The position numbers and the translations under genes are program-made. A stretch of 64,000 nt of DNA, from NCBI RefSeq assembly GCF_039909015.1, contig NZ_CP150919.1, positions 4,440,501 to 4,504,500 on the forward strand, given 5' to 3'. This stretch comes from Pseudomonas grandcourensis. Lineage in GTDB: Bacteria > Pseudomonadota > Gammaproteobacteria > Pseudomonadales > Pseudomonadaceae. Positions 1-8,970 of the stretch are shown here, one piece after another; the first letter of the stretch is position 1; every line of letters starts with the position of its first letter. The notes under the pieces were generated by a model. The model saw only the letters and a list, made by a program, of their open reading frames with translations, ran no database searches and was not told the origin of the DNA.

Positions 1-1153
1 GATGCCCCCCGGCGCGAGCCATTTGCACCGTGCCGGACACCGACTCAAAGGTCGCGCCCTTGAACGCCTTGGCGATCTCCTGCGGCGCGGGGATCTTGCC
101 CTGTTCAACCTTGGCGCTTTCCGCTGCGTGCTTGAGGCCGAGAATGGCTTGGGCCATTTTGCTCGCCGGGTAAGTTGGCGCGGAGTTGTACGCGGTTTGG
201 TACTTGTCCTTGAACCAGCGATTGAGTTCGTTATCTGGCGCGAACGCACCAAACGGGCCACGGCCACCTATGACCATGCCGTTGGGAGCCTGGTCCTTGT
301 AGCGGTCCAGGGCGGACTCGCCGCAGGTCAGGACCGCGGTGGCGTCTTCCAACAATCCACGGGCATTGGCTTGCAACACAAGCGCTTCCATGTCGCCGCC
401 CCAGAAGCTGGAGTGGATGATGTCTGGGCGCTTGACCGACAGAGCGGAAATCTCGGCGCCGTATTGACCCTGGAAGACCTTGGGCATCTGCGACTCGACC
501 ACCTTGGCCTTGGGCATCAACTGCTCCATGGAGTGGGTGAAGTCTTTCCAGCTGTCTTGTCCAAAGGCGTAGTTCTGCTGGATGCCGGCAACTTTCTGCG
601 CGTCGGGGCGGGTCTTGGTCAGGTAACGGGCGGCACCGATATTGTCCACGACCGCATCAAGGCCGGTGCGGAACACAAACTGCGGTGTCTTGTCTTCATT
701 GAACAGCTGAGAAGTGCCGCAATCGTAAAACACGGTCATGGCCCCCAGCTCTTCGGCCACAGGCGCAATGGCCAGGCAGTCACCGGAGGAAATGTAGCCC
801 ACCACTGCATCGACCTTCTGGCGCTGCACCAGGTTACGGAACTCTTCGACCTGTTTAGCCGCGCCTCCCGCTTCGTCGATGATCACCACCTCGATTTCGG
901 CACCGTTGATACCAATGGTGTTGTAAGGCGCCGGGAGCTTGCCTTGGTTTAGCCCTTCCACCAGCAATTTGGCGGCGTTCGCGGACGGCTCACCGAACGG
1001 CCCGGCTGCTGGGCCCGATAGGAAAGTCACCACGCCGATACGAAACTTACCGTTCTCGGCAGCCATGGCCGAGGAGCCCATGGACAGGGCCACGCCAGCG
1101 GTAATAGCGAGGGTCAAACGGTGCTTCAGTATGTTTTTCTTATAATTGTTCAT
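1..1153 (-). CDS. Branched-chain amino-acid-type ABC substrate-binding protein, partial (runs off left edge)
   Basis: Reading the minus strand from an ATG at 1153 gives an uninterrupted frame of 384 codons to the window edge. It opens with a basic, hydrophobic signal peptide (about residues 1-31, cleavage after SSAMAA) followed by FRIGVVTFLSGPAAGPFGEP, the usual opening of a mature type-I periplasmic binding protein (Peripla_BP_6, LivJ/UrtA-like). VVGYISSGDCLAIAPVAEEL and HSSFWGGDMEALV are typical of amide/amino-acid receptors. Family length is about 410-430 residues, so only the C-terminal tail is missing. It lies 30 bp downstream of the stop of a second, different binding protein on the same strand and is probably cotranscribed with it from the sigma-54 promoter near 2570; permease and ATPase genes would be expected further left. 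The plus-strand open frames here are shadows. The family is secure; the ligand is unknown. Confidence 0.9.
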   Translation of the reverse strand, partial: MNNYKKNILKHRLTLAITAGVALSMGSSAMAAENGKFRIGVVTFLSGPAAGPFGEPSANAAKLLVEGLNQGKLPAPYNTIGINGAEIEVVIIDEAGGAAKQVEEFRNLVQRQKVDAVVGYISSGDCLAIAPVAEELGAMTVFYDCGTSQLFNEDKTPQFVFRTGLDAVVDNIGAARYLTKTRPDAQKVAGIQQNYAFGQDSWKDFTHSMEQLMPKAKVVESQMPKVFQGQYGAEISALSVKRPDIIHSSFWGGDMEALVLQANARGLLEDATAVLTCGESALDRYKDQAPNGMVIGGRGPFGAFAPDNELNRWFKDKYQTAYNSAPTYPASKMAQAILGLKHAAESAKVEQGKIPAPQEIAKAFKGATFESVSGTVQMARAGGH

Positions 1154-1183
1154 CTGTGCTTCCACTTTCGATTGATGAATTGA

Positions 1184-2515
1184 CTAGGGACTCTCGGGAC
1201 GACTCTTTTTCGAGTTAGGGCTTTCAGCGTTCATTCGACGCTTGATGGTTGCGCTGTTCTGCTGCAGTTCCTGGGCGGAATACACCACCCAATTACCCAG
1301 CATCACCTTGGCGGGCGGGTAATCGTTGTTGAGCACCGGAGTGCCAATTGCCTGGGTCTGCTGGATTTGGTGGGTTAGCGGATCGATCCTTGAGACGAAC
1401 CCGGGCGGATCTTCTGGCAAGGCAATTTCCAAGCCTTCCAAGGCATGTATCAACTCCTGGGAGTCGACACTGCCCAGCGCTTTTTCATAGGCTTTGGCTA
1501 ACACCATGACACCGGTGTAGGCACCTTCGGCAGCGTAGGTCGGGTAGCGACCGTTGATGGCCTGGAAGCGCTCGACAAAGGAACGATTGCGCGGCGTATC
1601 CGGCCAGTTGTTATGGTGCCGTGCCGAGAGGATCAGCCCCGGAAGCGCCTGGTCGCCCAGGGACACCAGGAAATCGTAGTTACCACCGGTGTCGAAATTG
1701 GCGAGGCGCGAGGTGGCGAACAACCGGGTGCTTGCTGCCTGCTTGACGAAGGCCTGGAAGTCACCGCCCCACAGGGCCGAGACAATGATGTCGGGTTTAG
1801 CTTGTTCCAGAGCAGCGATATAGGCGGAGTAGTCAGGCTCATACAGGCGTGGCCAGAGTTCGGTGACGTCCTCGAACTTGACACCCAGTTGGGCAAAGGC
1901 CTCGTGCAAGTCATCGCGGGACACGTGGCCGTATTCGTAATCCGGGCCTATGAACGCCAGGCGTTTCCATCCGGTTTGTTGTTGCAGGGCTTGCAGGTAG
2001 CGGGCACCGGCGGCCATCGAGGTCCAAGTGTCATTGGTGACTCGGAAATAGTACGGGTGGCCGTTTTCCAGGGTCATGCGCGAGGACGCATGGTCGGTGC
2101 CGATCATCAGTACTTTCTCGCGCTTGGCCAACTGACTGACCGCCAGCCCCACGCCGGACGAGACCATACCGCACAGCACTTGCACACCGTCCTGATGAAT
2201 GAAGTTTTTCGCCAGGCCTACGCCATAGGAAGCCTTGGACTGATCGTCATCGATGATCACGCGCAGACGTGGCACTTGCTGGCCAGCCTCGCGCTGCGCC
2301 TGCAACTCACCTAGGGCAATCTGGATCCCGGCGATGCTGTCCTGGCCGTAGATCGCTGCGCGCTCGGTCATCGGGTAAAGGCAGCCCATCGTCAGGTCCG
2401 CCTGAGAGGCGGCAGCGCCCAACTCCACGCGGCCGACCTGAGCTGAAGCAACAACGCTCAGCAAAAGACTGCACACTGTGAACGAGCAATAAAACCATGG
2501 ACGTGGCAGTGACAT
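1184..2515 (-). CDS. Branched-chain amino-acid-type ABC substrate-binding protein
   Basis: A 443-residue periplasmic receptor of the Peripla_BP_6/LivJ type. It has a signal peptide (residues 1-25, ending VVASA), the N-terminal lobe opening MGCLYPMTERAAIYGQDS, VLCGMVSSGVGLAVSQLAKR at the ligand cleft and IIVSALWGGDFQAFVKQA in the second lobe. The C-terminus has a charged Lys/Arg/Ser-rich tail after the last domain. The start at 2515 has AAGGA 6-7 bases upstream. It is the first gene after the two-component system at 2802-5874. A near-perfect -24/-12 promoter lies about 55 bp upstream, so expression is probably switched on by that sigma-54 activator. Two paralogous receptors in tandem suggest one transporter with two receptors or a receptor/sensor pair. 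Ligand unknown. Confidence 0.9.
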   Translation of the reverse strand: MSLPRPWFYCSFTVCSLLLSVVASAQVGRVELGAAASQADLTMGCLYPMTERAAIYGQDSIAGIQIALGELQAQREAGQQVPRLRVIIDDDQSKASYGVGLAKNFIHQDGVQVLCGMVSSGVGLAVSQLAKREKVLMIGTDHASSRMTLENGHPYYFRVTNDTWTSMAAGARYLQALQQQTGWKRLAFIGPDYEYGHVSRDDLHEAFAQLGVKFEDVTELWPRLYEPDYSAYIAALEQAKPDIIVSALWGGDFQAFVKQAASTRLFATSRLANFDTGGNYDFLVSLGDQALPGLILSARHHNNWPDTPRNRSFVERFQAINGRYPTYAAEGAYTGVMVLAKAYEKALGSVDSQELIHALEGLEIALPEDPPGFVSRIDPLTHQIQQTQAIGTPVLNNDYPPAKVMLGNWVVYSAQELQQNSATIKRRMNAESPNSKKSRPESP

Positions 2516-2568
2516 AAGTATCCTTTAGGGCGTTGGCAACGCCTCTTGTTAGTTCGCCAGAGGGATAG

Positions 2569-2584
2569 AGCAAAGGGTGTGCCA
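2569..2584 (-). promoter_or_regulatory. Sigma-54 (-24/-12) promoter for the binding-protein genes
   Basis: Minus-strand sequence TGGCACACCCTTTGCT. GG and GC are separated by exactly 10 bases, matching the RpoN consensus TGGCAC-N5-TTGCW at every conserved position. The predicted start site is near 2559, giving a 5' leader of about 45 nt before the ATG at 2515. The gene immediately upstream encodes a sigma-54-dependent response regulator. Confidence 0.8.
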
Positions 2585-2761
2585 GAAAGGCTGAAAAGCT
2601 TGTAGGAGTTGCCTAGGCAAGTGGCTGCGATCGGACGCATAGCGGCCGCCAGCTTGGAAATGCAGTCTGCCAGGCATACCTGGGCGCCCGGGGTGAGCGC
2701 ACTTGAAATTGATCGCAGCCACGTGCCTCGGCAGCGGCTACTGAGATTTGCGACGATTGCA

Positions 2762-2810
2762 TTGAGCGCTTAGCGCTCAACCTGCGCGCATTGTTGAGCG
2801 GTTACCGCTC
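2762..2810. promoter_or_regulatory. Two palindromes, candidate enhancer sites for the sigma-54 regulator
   Basis: TTGAGCGCTTAGCGCTCAA (2762-2780) is a perfect 9+1+9 palindrome. GAGCGGTTACCGCTC (2796-2810) is a perfect 7+1+7 palindrome sharing the TTGAGCG half-site. They lie about 180-225 bp upstream of the -24/-12 promoter, a usual distance for enhancer-binding proteins. The second spans the stop codon of the regulator gene (2802-2804). They could alternatively act as a terminator for the regulator gene, but no T-tract follows on the minus strand. Confidence 0.5.
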
Positions 2811-4151
2811 GGTCGAGCGATCCAGTCCCAGGCGATGCAGACGGCGCTTGAGCGCGTGCCGGGAAATCCCCAACAGGCTTGCTGCCAGGCCCTTATGGCC
2901 CGATGCGCGGCTCAGAGCATCGGTGACCAGATCACGCTCGGCGAGTTCGAGCTGCTCGCCCAGTACCAGTGGCTCGATCTGCAGGCCTTGCAACGCTGAA
3001 GGCAACATCGCCACGCTAATCGCCTGCCCTGGTGACAGTATGGTCAAGCGCTCTACCAGGTTTTTAAGCTCGCGTACATTCCCCGGCCAGCGGTGACGGG
3101 CCAATGCCTGGGCACTGTCCGGCGGGAAGCGGATCGGTTCGACCCCTTCCTCCACAGCCTGGCGCCGGGCGAAATGCTCGGCCAGCAACAGCACGTCTTC
3201 ACCGCGCTCGCGCAGTGAAGGAATATCCAGTGTGATCACGTTCAGGCGATAGAACAGGTCCTCACGAAACCGTCCCGATTGCACGTCATCGGCCAGATCC
3301 CGATTGGTCGCCGCCACCACCCGCACATCCGCGCTACTCGCGGCATTGGCGCCCACGGCTCGGTAGCTGCCGTTCTCAAGAAAATGCAAGAGCTTGGCTT
3401 GAAGTGCCAGCGGCAATTCGCCGATCTCATCGAGAAACAGCGTGCCGCCATTTGCCTGACTGACCAGCCCGGCACGCTTTTGGTGAGCGCCGGTATACGC
3501 GCCTTTTTCCGAACCAAACAACTCTGCCTCGATCAACTGCTCCGGCAATGCCGCACAGTTGACCTCGATAAACGGTTGCCCGCCCCGCCCGCTATGGTTG
3601 TGCAGGGCTTGGGCGACCAAAGTCTTCCCTGTGCCGGATTCTCCAAGCAACAAAATCCGCGTTGCGGAACTACGGGCAATGCGCCCCACCGCTGCGTGCA
3701 AGGTGCTCATCGCCGGGCTATGGCCAAGCAGGCCAGCGGCCAGTTCATCACTCACCGCCACTGCGGGTTCTTCGCATCTGGCCAATGGCAAGGTGCTGGT
3801 GATGGTCGCCAGCAGGTCGTCGAGTTCAAAAGGTTTTGTAAGGTAGTCAGTGGCGCCGCTTTTCACTGCCTGTACGGCGGCGCGGGTATCACCGTGAGCG
3901 GAAATCATGATCACCGGCAGTCGTGCGTGAAGCTGGCGTATACCGTCCAACGTGGCTAGGCCATCGATGCCCGGTAAACCGAGGTCGAGCAGCACGATAT
4001 CGATGCCGGTGGTCTCCTCCGCCAACAGCTCCAGTGCTGCCTCACCACTGCCGGCCGTGCTGATGCGCATTCCTTCACCGCGCAGGGCATAGCTGAGGGA
4101 GCGCACCAGCGCCTCTTCGTCATCTACTATCAAAACGTGAATGTCAGACAT
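2802..4151 (-). CDS. Sigma-54-dependent response regulator (NtrC/DctD family)
   Basis: A 449-residue activator in three parts. The receiver domain (about 1-120) has acidic residues DDE at 10-12, the phosphoacceptor Asp56 in LLDLGLPG, and a Lys in LTKPF. The AAA+ domain (about 140-375) has Walker A GESGTGKT, a GAYTGA loop (a common variant of GAFTGA) that contacts sigma-54, and an R-finger region. The Fis-type helix-turn-helix is at the C-terminus (LAASLLGISRHALKRRLHRL). The ATG lies 7 bp after the stop of the sensor kinase, so the two are translated as a pair. The likely target is the -24/-12 promoter at 2569-2584. It resembles DctD/MifR/AauR regulators of solute uptake; the signal cannot be assigned from sequence. 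Confidence 0.93.
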   Translation of the reverse strand: MSDIHVLIVDDEEALVRSLSYALRGEGMRISTAGSGEAALELLAEETTGIDIVLLDLGLPGIDGLATLDGIRQLHARLPVIMISAHGDTRAAVQAVKSGATDYLTKPFELDDLLATITSTLPLARCEEPAVAVSDELAAGLLGHSPAMSTLHAAVGRIARSSATRILLLGESGTGKTLVAQALHNHSGRGGQPFIEVNCAALPEQLIEAELFGSEKGAYTGAHQKRAGLVSQANGGTLFLDEIGELPLALQAKLLHFLENGSYRAVGANAASSADVRVVAATNRDLADDVQSGRFREDLFYRLNVITLDIPSLRERGEDVLLLAEHFARRQAVEEGVEPIRFPPDSAQALARHRWPGNVRELKNLVERLTILSPGQAISVAMLPSALQGLQIEPLVLGEQLELAERDLVTDALSRASGHKGLAASLLGISRHALKRRLHRLGLDRSTER

Positions 4152-4158
4152 CGGTGGT

Positions 4159-5874
4159 TTACTTCGCCTCGTTCCCTGGGGGCGCGGGAAAGTCCAGGAT
4201 CACCTGAGTCCCTACGCCAAGCGTACTGATAATGTCCATGCGCGCACCGTTGGCATCCAGCAGTTGCTGACTGATGCTCAGCCCCAGCCCGGTACCCCGC
4301 GCCTTGGAGGTAAAAAACGGTTGGCGGATGCGCTGCAAGTCCGCCTCGGAGATACCGCATCCCTGGTCAATGACCATGACTCGCACCTGCCCGCCCCATA
4401 CTTGGGCGCACAGGCGCACAGGGTTCTGGTTGTCGCAGGCCTGGAAGGCATTCAAACAAAGGTTGACCAGGATCTGCCGGATCTGGTCCGGGTCGACGTA
4501 AAGCTGCAAGCCTGGTTCTGTTTCGCACAGCAATTGCGGGTCGTCCGGCCCTGCCAGCCGGACGATCTGCTCGAACAACGACGCGACGGCAACCACCTCG
4601 GGTTGAGCCGGGTGAGGCCTCCCATATTCCAACAGATCGCTGGTGACATGGGATAAGCGGTCGATTTCCTTGCCCAGGTCGGTCAGCAAGTGGCGTCGCT
4701 CGGGTTCTTCTTCTCGGCGCAGCAAGGCTTGCACTGTAGTTTTCATGGTTGTTAGGGGATTGCGCACCTCATGGGCCACGCCCGTGGCAAAGGCCCCCAG
4801 TACCGCGAGATTTTCTGTCCGCACAGTGTTTTCCAACATGTCCGCCAAGCGCGCGGCCATTACATTGAACGCCCGCGCTACATGGTTGATTTCGTCGTCA
4901 CGGGGCTGTTCAGCCAGGCGATAACTGAGGTCGCCCATGGACAACTGATGAGCGCCCTGTAACAAGGTGCTGACCCGCGAGCGCAACTGTCGCGACAGAG
5001 TAAAAAAAACTATGAGGATAAACACGATAAAACCAGCAGCTATCCAGTACAACCACCAGCGTGCATCGTTCAACGGCTTAAGGATGGCCCCAGGCTGCAC
5101 TCTGAACACCAGTTGCCAACCGGGAATTATCTGGGGGCCGTCACGCCACTGATTCGGCGCCTCGACCGCGCGCCCGGTGGGGTCGATAAAGGCACCGCCT
5201 GGCACCCGCAGCAACGGCGCAACCACCCCGCTCATCCCGGCACTGACGAGCAACTCGGTGAGTGATGCAAGGCGCAGGTGCAAGGCGATGCGCACACGGT
5301 GATCGGTGCGACCATTGCGGATGGTCTTGCGGATCAAGAAGCCACCCGAGCGCCCGGGTTCAGCCAGCAATGGCCCGATCACTTCGATATCACCTACCCA
5401 CTGGATCGGCAGTCCGGCGATAGACCAATGAGTGTTGGTCCAATAGGGCTCACCAGAGGCGGCTTGCCCCGGCAGCACGTTGACCAAATGATCCTGTTCA
5501 TCGAAAAACAGCACGCCATACAGGAACGGAAAATCCGCTTCGATCTTGAGCAAAGACTCCACGTCACTGCCGGGCGCGGACTGATCGGCAATAAACCCCG
5601 GCATGTTCGGGTGATTGGACAATGCCGAGACCTGGTAAAAGCGATCATCGAGAAATGAAGACAAGCGGTTCGCCGTGGACAAGGCCTGGGCGTCCAGACG
5701 TTCACCAGTCAAGCGATTGAGCAAATCTTTGGCCAATTGCTCATAGAGCACTGCCAGCATAATGAGGGCGATGCTCATCACAAAGACGGACAGCAAGGTA
5801 TAGCGTGCCACCAGGCTGCCGTGCGGCCGGGCGAGCCACTTGCGCAGCAAGCAGAAGTAAGCAGTACGGTTCAT
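4159..5874 (-). CDS. Sensor histidine kinase with periplasmic sensor domain (DctB-like)
   Basis: 571 residues. TM1 (about 24-45) and TM2 (about 272-293) bracket a periplasmic region of about 225 residues, suggesting a double-Cache/PAS-like fold. HAMP follows, then a DHp domain with phospho-His368 in GVAHEVRNPLTTM, and a HATPase domain with N box NLCLNAFQA, G1 DQGCGI and G2 GTGLGLSIS. This architecture matches DctB/MifS kinases that sense C4-dicarboxylates, keto acids or amino acids directly in the periplasm. It forms an operon with the response regulator at 2802-4151, and the pair sits upstream of two amino-acid-type binding proteins, so it probably senses the substrate of that transporter. 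Confidence 0.92.
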   Translation of the reverse strand: MNRTAYFCLLRKWLARPHGSLVARYTLLSVFVMSIALIMLAVLYEQLAKDLLNRLTGERLDAQALSTANRLSSFLDDRFYQVSALSNHPNMPGFIADQSAPGSDVESLLKIEADFPFLYGVLFFDEQDHLVNVLPGQAASGEPYWTNTHWSIAGLPIQWVGDIEVIGPLLAEPGRSGGFLIRKTIRNGRTDHRVRIALHLRLASLTELLVSAGMSGVVAPLLRVPGGAFIDPTGRAVEAPNQWRDGPQIIPGWQLVFRVQPGAILKPLNDARWWLYWIAAGFIVFILIVFFTLSRQLRSRVSTLLQGAHQLSMGDLSYRLAEQPRDDEINHVARAFNVMAARLADMLENTVRTENLAVLGAFATGVAHEVRNPLTTMKTTVQALLRREEEPERRHLLTDLGKEIDRLSHVTSDLLEYGRPHPAQPEVVAVASLFEQIVRLAGPDDPQLLCETEPGLQLYVDPDQIRQILVNLCLNAFQACDNQNPVRLCAQVWGGQVRVMVIDQGCGISEADLQRIRQPFFTSKARGTGLGLSISQQLLDANGARMDIISTLGVGTQVILDFPAPPGNEAK

Positions 5875-6235
5875 GGCTTTTTTTGATTGTTTTTATAAAG
5901 TCGCTGCCAGCATAGAGACGACAGCTTGTATCTGTCTATTCGTCTCGGTGGAAGTACGACTGCGAATTGTCGGAGATACCCTCCTCCCCGCATATTCTGC
6001 GACACACTTGACGCTAACAGCTTCACGATCGCAGAAACCCGACCACCATCGCTAACCTGGAAGGTATCGCTCGCATGGCGAAGGCAAGGCGAACTTTCTT
6101 TCGTGGGGCATGGCTGGAGTTAGCCCGTGGCTCCTCCCACAAATGGATGAGTGTTGATCACAGATGACGTGATCAATACAAAACCTGTGGGAGGAAGCTC
6201 ACCGCAATAGTGTCAGATTGAGCGACTCAGGCCTG
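5875..6235. other. Intergenic region between sensor kinase and permease gene
   Basis: No convincing gene is present in these 361 bp. The segment should contain the promoter of the sensor kinase operon (minus strand, near 5900-6000) and the 3' end of the permease transcript. Its only clear structure is the long inverted repeat at 6130-6198. Confidence 0.6.
6130..6198. repeat. REP-like inverted repeat / possible terminator
   Basis: The outer arms GCTCCTCCCACA (6130-6141) and TGTGGGAGGAAGC (6186-6198) are inverted copies. Inside them lies a second inverted pair, TTGATCAC (6154-6161) and GTGATCAA (6169-6176). The outer TGTGGGAGG core is typical of abundant extragenic palindromes in fluorescent pseudomonads. 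It lies about 38 bp beyond the stop of the permease gene and may also help end its transcript. Confidence 0.6.
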
Positions 6236-7678
6236 TCAGTCAGCCATAGCCTCTTCTGCTACCTTCTTAGTAGTCTTGGGCGACTCAGCACCTTTGGCCG
6301 GCTTGGTATCCGCCGCCTTCAGATCCTTGGCAAATGTCCCATCCACCTCGCCTTTGAAGAAGTTTTTGCCGTAGATCAGCAAACACAACACAACGCCAAT
6401 CCCGAATGCCCAGCTCGCACCCTTGATCGCCAGTACCGCGCCGATCACGCCCGCGATACCCAAGTCGCGCTGGCTACGAGCTTCAAGGATGCCCAGACGC
6501 ACACTCACATAACCCTGGATCAGCAACGTCAGCGACAGGGCAACACCGAGAATAGGCTGTACCAGAGTCACTACCGGCAACAACAGCAGACCGGTGTTGG
6601 TCCCCCAACGGAACGACCCGACACCGCCGATGATCGATTTCATCGCCTTCGGCCCACCTTTAAAACGCTCGATCACCACCACCAGCATCGCCGCCCATTT
6701 TGGGCCGCACATGGCGACATCCGGGCCAAAGATACTCATGAACGCATTACGCGCGCCGAAGATCAGGTGAGAGCGATCGGCGTTGTAGTCGACGACTTCA
6801 TCAGTGCGGACAGTTTCTGCCTCATCGAGGAGCGATTTCGCACTGAGCACATCGCCGAAGACAATGATGTACACCGCCAGCATGGTCGGCAGCGCGGAGA
6901 TGAACATCGACAGTGGCGGCATGCCCAGACCGAACACAGTGTAGTTGCTCCACAGCCCGGCGAAATCCGGTTTGCTGATGCCCCACTGAATGGTTGGCCA
7001 TGGCGCCTCACCGAACAGCGGCGCAATCACCACTGCCAACAGAATGATCGGCAAGATGCCGAGCTTGGCGAAGTTCCACCAGAAGCGGTTGCGCTGTTTC
7101 AGTTCGTTGAAGTGCTGGGAGAAGATCAGATAGAAGGCGATGCCGACCGCAATGGAAATGGTCCAGGGCAGCACATTGAATTTACCGCCAACCTGGAACA
7201 CCGCGATCACCGCACTCAAGCCGGCACCGACGATAATCCCGGATTTGATCGCCGAGGGCACATATTCCACAACCTTCTTCGCCATCCCGGTCGCCCCTAG
7301 GGCAATTGAAAAAACCCCCAACATCAACTGGAAGGCAATCAAGGCGTGGACACGCTCCGGGCCCACTGGAAATTGAGCACAGTAAGCCATCAACAGGGGT
7401 ACCGCCGGGGTGATCCAGCCAGGTACGGTCGGGTCACCGAGCAAATGGTGCACGAGGTAAAGCAAGCCGTTGAGCATCACGACGGCCAGTGCGACCTCAA
7501 ATGGCATGCCGAGCAGTTCGGTCATCAGCGGAATGGCGGCCAGATCCACGGCACACATCAGCAAGCCTTGAAGGTAGTCCGGAAGCTCGATTTTGTAGTG
7601 AACAAACGGCAACCGAACCTTGAAAGGACCCAGCGGGATGTACGGGCTTTCGCTCCGTTGCGCAGTAGTGTTGGACAT
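6236..7678 (-). CDS. NCS2-type (xanthine/uracil permease-like) transporter
   Basis: A polytopic membrane protein of 480 residues with about 12-14 hydrophobic segments and the general plan of the NCS2 nucleobase/ascorbate family, but divergent from characterised uracil or xanthine permeases. The Ala/Lys-rich C-terminal tail is cytoplasmic-like. The start at 7678 (MSNTTAQRSE) is preferred over an upstream one at 7783, because AGGTG lies 8 bases upstream and the longer form would overlap the dehydrogenase gene. It lies 76 bp downstream of the iron alcohol dehydrogenase and is probably in one sigma-54-driven operon with it. The pairing suggests import of a compound whose breakdown yields an aldehyde or alcohol. 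Substrate unknown. Confidence 0.8.
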   Translation of the reverse strand: MSNTTAQRSESPYIPLGPFKVRLPFVHYKIELPDYLQGLLMCAVDLAAIPLMTELLGMPFEVALAVVMLNGLLYLVHHLLGDPTVPGWITPAVPLLMAYCAQFPVGPERVHALIAFQLMLGVFSIALGATGMAKKVVEYVPSAIKSGIIVGAGLSAVIAVFQVGGKFNVLPWTISIAVGIAFYLIFSQHFNELKQRNRFWWNFAKLGILPIILLAVVIAPLFGEAPWPTIQWGISKPDFAGLWSNYTVFGLGMPPLSMFISALPTMLAVYIIVFGDVLSAKSLLDEAETVRTDEVVDYNADRSHLIFGARNAFMSIFGPDVAMCGPKWAAMLVVVIERFKGGPKAMKSIIGGVGSFRWGTNTGLLLLPVVTLVQPILGVALSLTLLIQGYVSVRLGILEARSQRDLGIAGVIGAVLAIKGASWAFGIGVVLCLLIYGKNFFKGEVDGTFAKDLKAADTKPAKGAESPKTTKKVAEEAMAD

Positions 7679-7754
7679 TGAGTGCACCTGTTTTATTGGT
7701 CTTGTAATGGCAGACGCCCGAACCGGCAGGCTGGGGCGTCGCGGCTTTTCGGGA

Positions 7755-8903
7755 TCAGTAGGCTGCGCGGTAGATTTTCTCAATATCGGTGGCGGTCAAC
7801 TTGCGCGGGTTGTTGCGCATCAAGCGGTCGATCTTACTGGCCTCTTCGGCCATCGCCGGGATGGCATCCTCAGGCACGTTGAAACTGCGCATACCGATTG
7901 GGATATCCACCGCGGCACATAGATCCGCCATGGCTTTGACAGCCTGATCCGCCGCATCCTTGTCGTTCAGGTCGGCGACACGCACGCCCATGGCTTCGGC
8001 AATGTCACGGAAGCGCTCGACGCAGGCCATCTTGTTCCACTCCATCACGTACGGCAGCAGCAGGGCATTGCTGACACCATGGGCGATGTTGAACCGGCCG
8101 CCCAACGGGTACGCCAGCGCATGCACTGCGCCTACCCCTGCGTTACCGAAGGCCATGCCGGCCATCAGGCTGGCGGTGGCCATGTCTTCCCGGGCTTGGA
8201 GGTTGGACGGATTGGCATAAGTCTTGGGCAGCGCCTTGGCGATCAGCTTGATCGCACCCAGCGCAATGGCATCAGTGATGGGCGAAGCATTCACCGAAAG
8301 ATAGGACTCGACCGCATGCACCAGCGCGTCGACACCGCTGGCCGCCGTCACACTGCGTGGACAAGTCAGGGTCATGATCGGGCTGACCAACGCTACGTCA
8401 GGCAGCAGGTAGTCGCTGACAATGCCTTTCTTCAGCTTCGCTTGCTTATCAGAAAAGATGGCCACGTTGGTCACTTCCGAACCGGTGCCAGCGGTCGTCG
8501 GAATGGCAATCAGCACGGGGCCTTTGCGTTTCACCTGATCGACACCGAACAGTTCGGCCAGCGGGCCTTCATGTCCGGCAAACGCCGCGACGCCTTTGGC
8601 GATGTCGATTGCACTGCCGCCACCCACAGCAATCAACCCGTCGTGACTGCCCTCGCGATAGGTGCGGGTACAGTCCTCAACAATGGCAATTTCAGGTTCC
8701 GGTTTGACCTGATCGAAAATGCCGTAACAGCGCCCCCCCAACTGTGCCAGCGCCAAGTCCACAGTGCCGGACTGGACCAGAACGGCGTCTGTCACGATCA
8801 GCGGGTTTTTGACATTGAGGCGATTCAGTTCAGTGGCAAGCTGCTCGATAGCAGCCGGTCCAGTGATCAGTTTGTTGGCGATTTTGAAAGCAGAGATGTT
8901 CAT
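7755..8903 (-). CDS. Iron-containing alcohol dehydrogenase
   Basis: A 382-residue member of the group III (Fe-dependent) alcohol dehydrogenases, the length usual for FucO/YiaY/EutG proteins. The NAD-binding part shows GGGSAIDIAKG and PTTAGTGSEVT. The metal site shows the Asp/His series in SGVDALVHAVESY, VHALAYPLGG and NIAHGVSNALLLP. It would interconvert a primary alcohol or hydroxy acid with its aldehyde. A near-consensus -24/-12 promoter sits about 50 bp upstream and a PAS-containing sigma-54 activator gene lies just before it, so the gene is probably induced by that regulator. A second, distinct member is at 62335-63498. Substrate not predictable. Confidence 0.92.
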   Translation of the reverse strand: MNISAFKIANKLITGPAAIEQLATELNRLNVKNPLIVTDAVLVQSGTVDLALAQLGGRCYGIFDQVKPEPEIAIVEDCTRTYREGSHDGLIAVGGGSAIDIAKGVAAFAGHEGPLAELFGVDQVKRKGPVLIAIPTTAGTGSEVTNVAIFSDKQAKLKKGIVSDYLLPDVALVSPIMTLTCPRSVTAASGVDALVHAVESYLSVNASPITDAIALGAIKLIAKALPKTYANPSNLQAREDMATASLMAGMAFGNAGVGAVHALAYPLGGRFNIAHGVSNALLLPYVMEWNKMACVERFRDIAEAMGVRVADLNDKDAADQAVKAMADLCAAVDIPIGMRSFNVPEDAIPAMAEEASKIDRLMRNNPRKLTATDIEKIYRAAY

Positions 8904-8953
8904 AGTGCTCGTCCAGTGGATGTTGTTTTATTGGAAGACGTGCCATATGAGAT

Positions 8954-8970
8954 AGCGAAAGACGTGCCAA
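8954..8970 (-). promoter_or_regulatory. Sigma-54 promoter of the alcohol dehydrogenase/permease operon
   Basis: Minus strand TTGGCACGTCTTTCGCT: GG and GC with exactly 10 bases between, one mismatch from TTGGCACG-N4-TTGCT. Predicted transcription starts near 8944, leaving about 40 nt before the ATG at 8903. A second copy of the -24 half (TGGCACGTCTTCC) lies 25 bp downstream at about 8932-8944 but lacks the GC at -12. Confidence 0.75.

Noticed and set aside
2..952. Long plus-strand open frame at the left edge
   Set aside because: It is antisense to the binding-protein gene, has no family motifs, and its length follows from the high GC of the real minus-strand frame.
6218..7300. 360-codon plus-strand frame opposite the NCS2 permease
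   Set aside because: Rich in His, Gln and Arg with no domain pattern; shadow of the permease gene.
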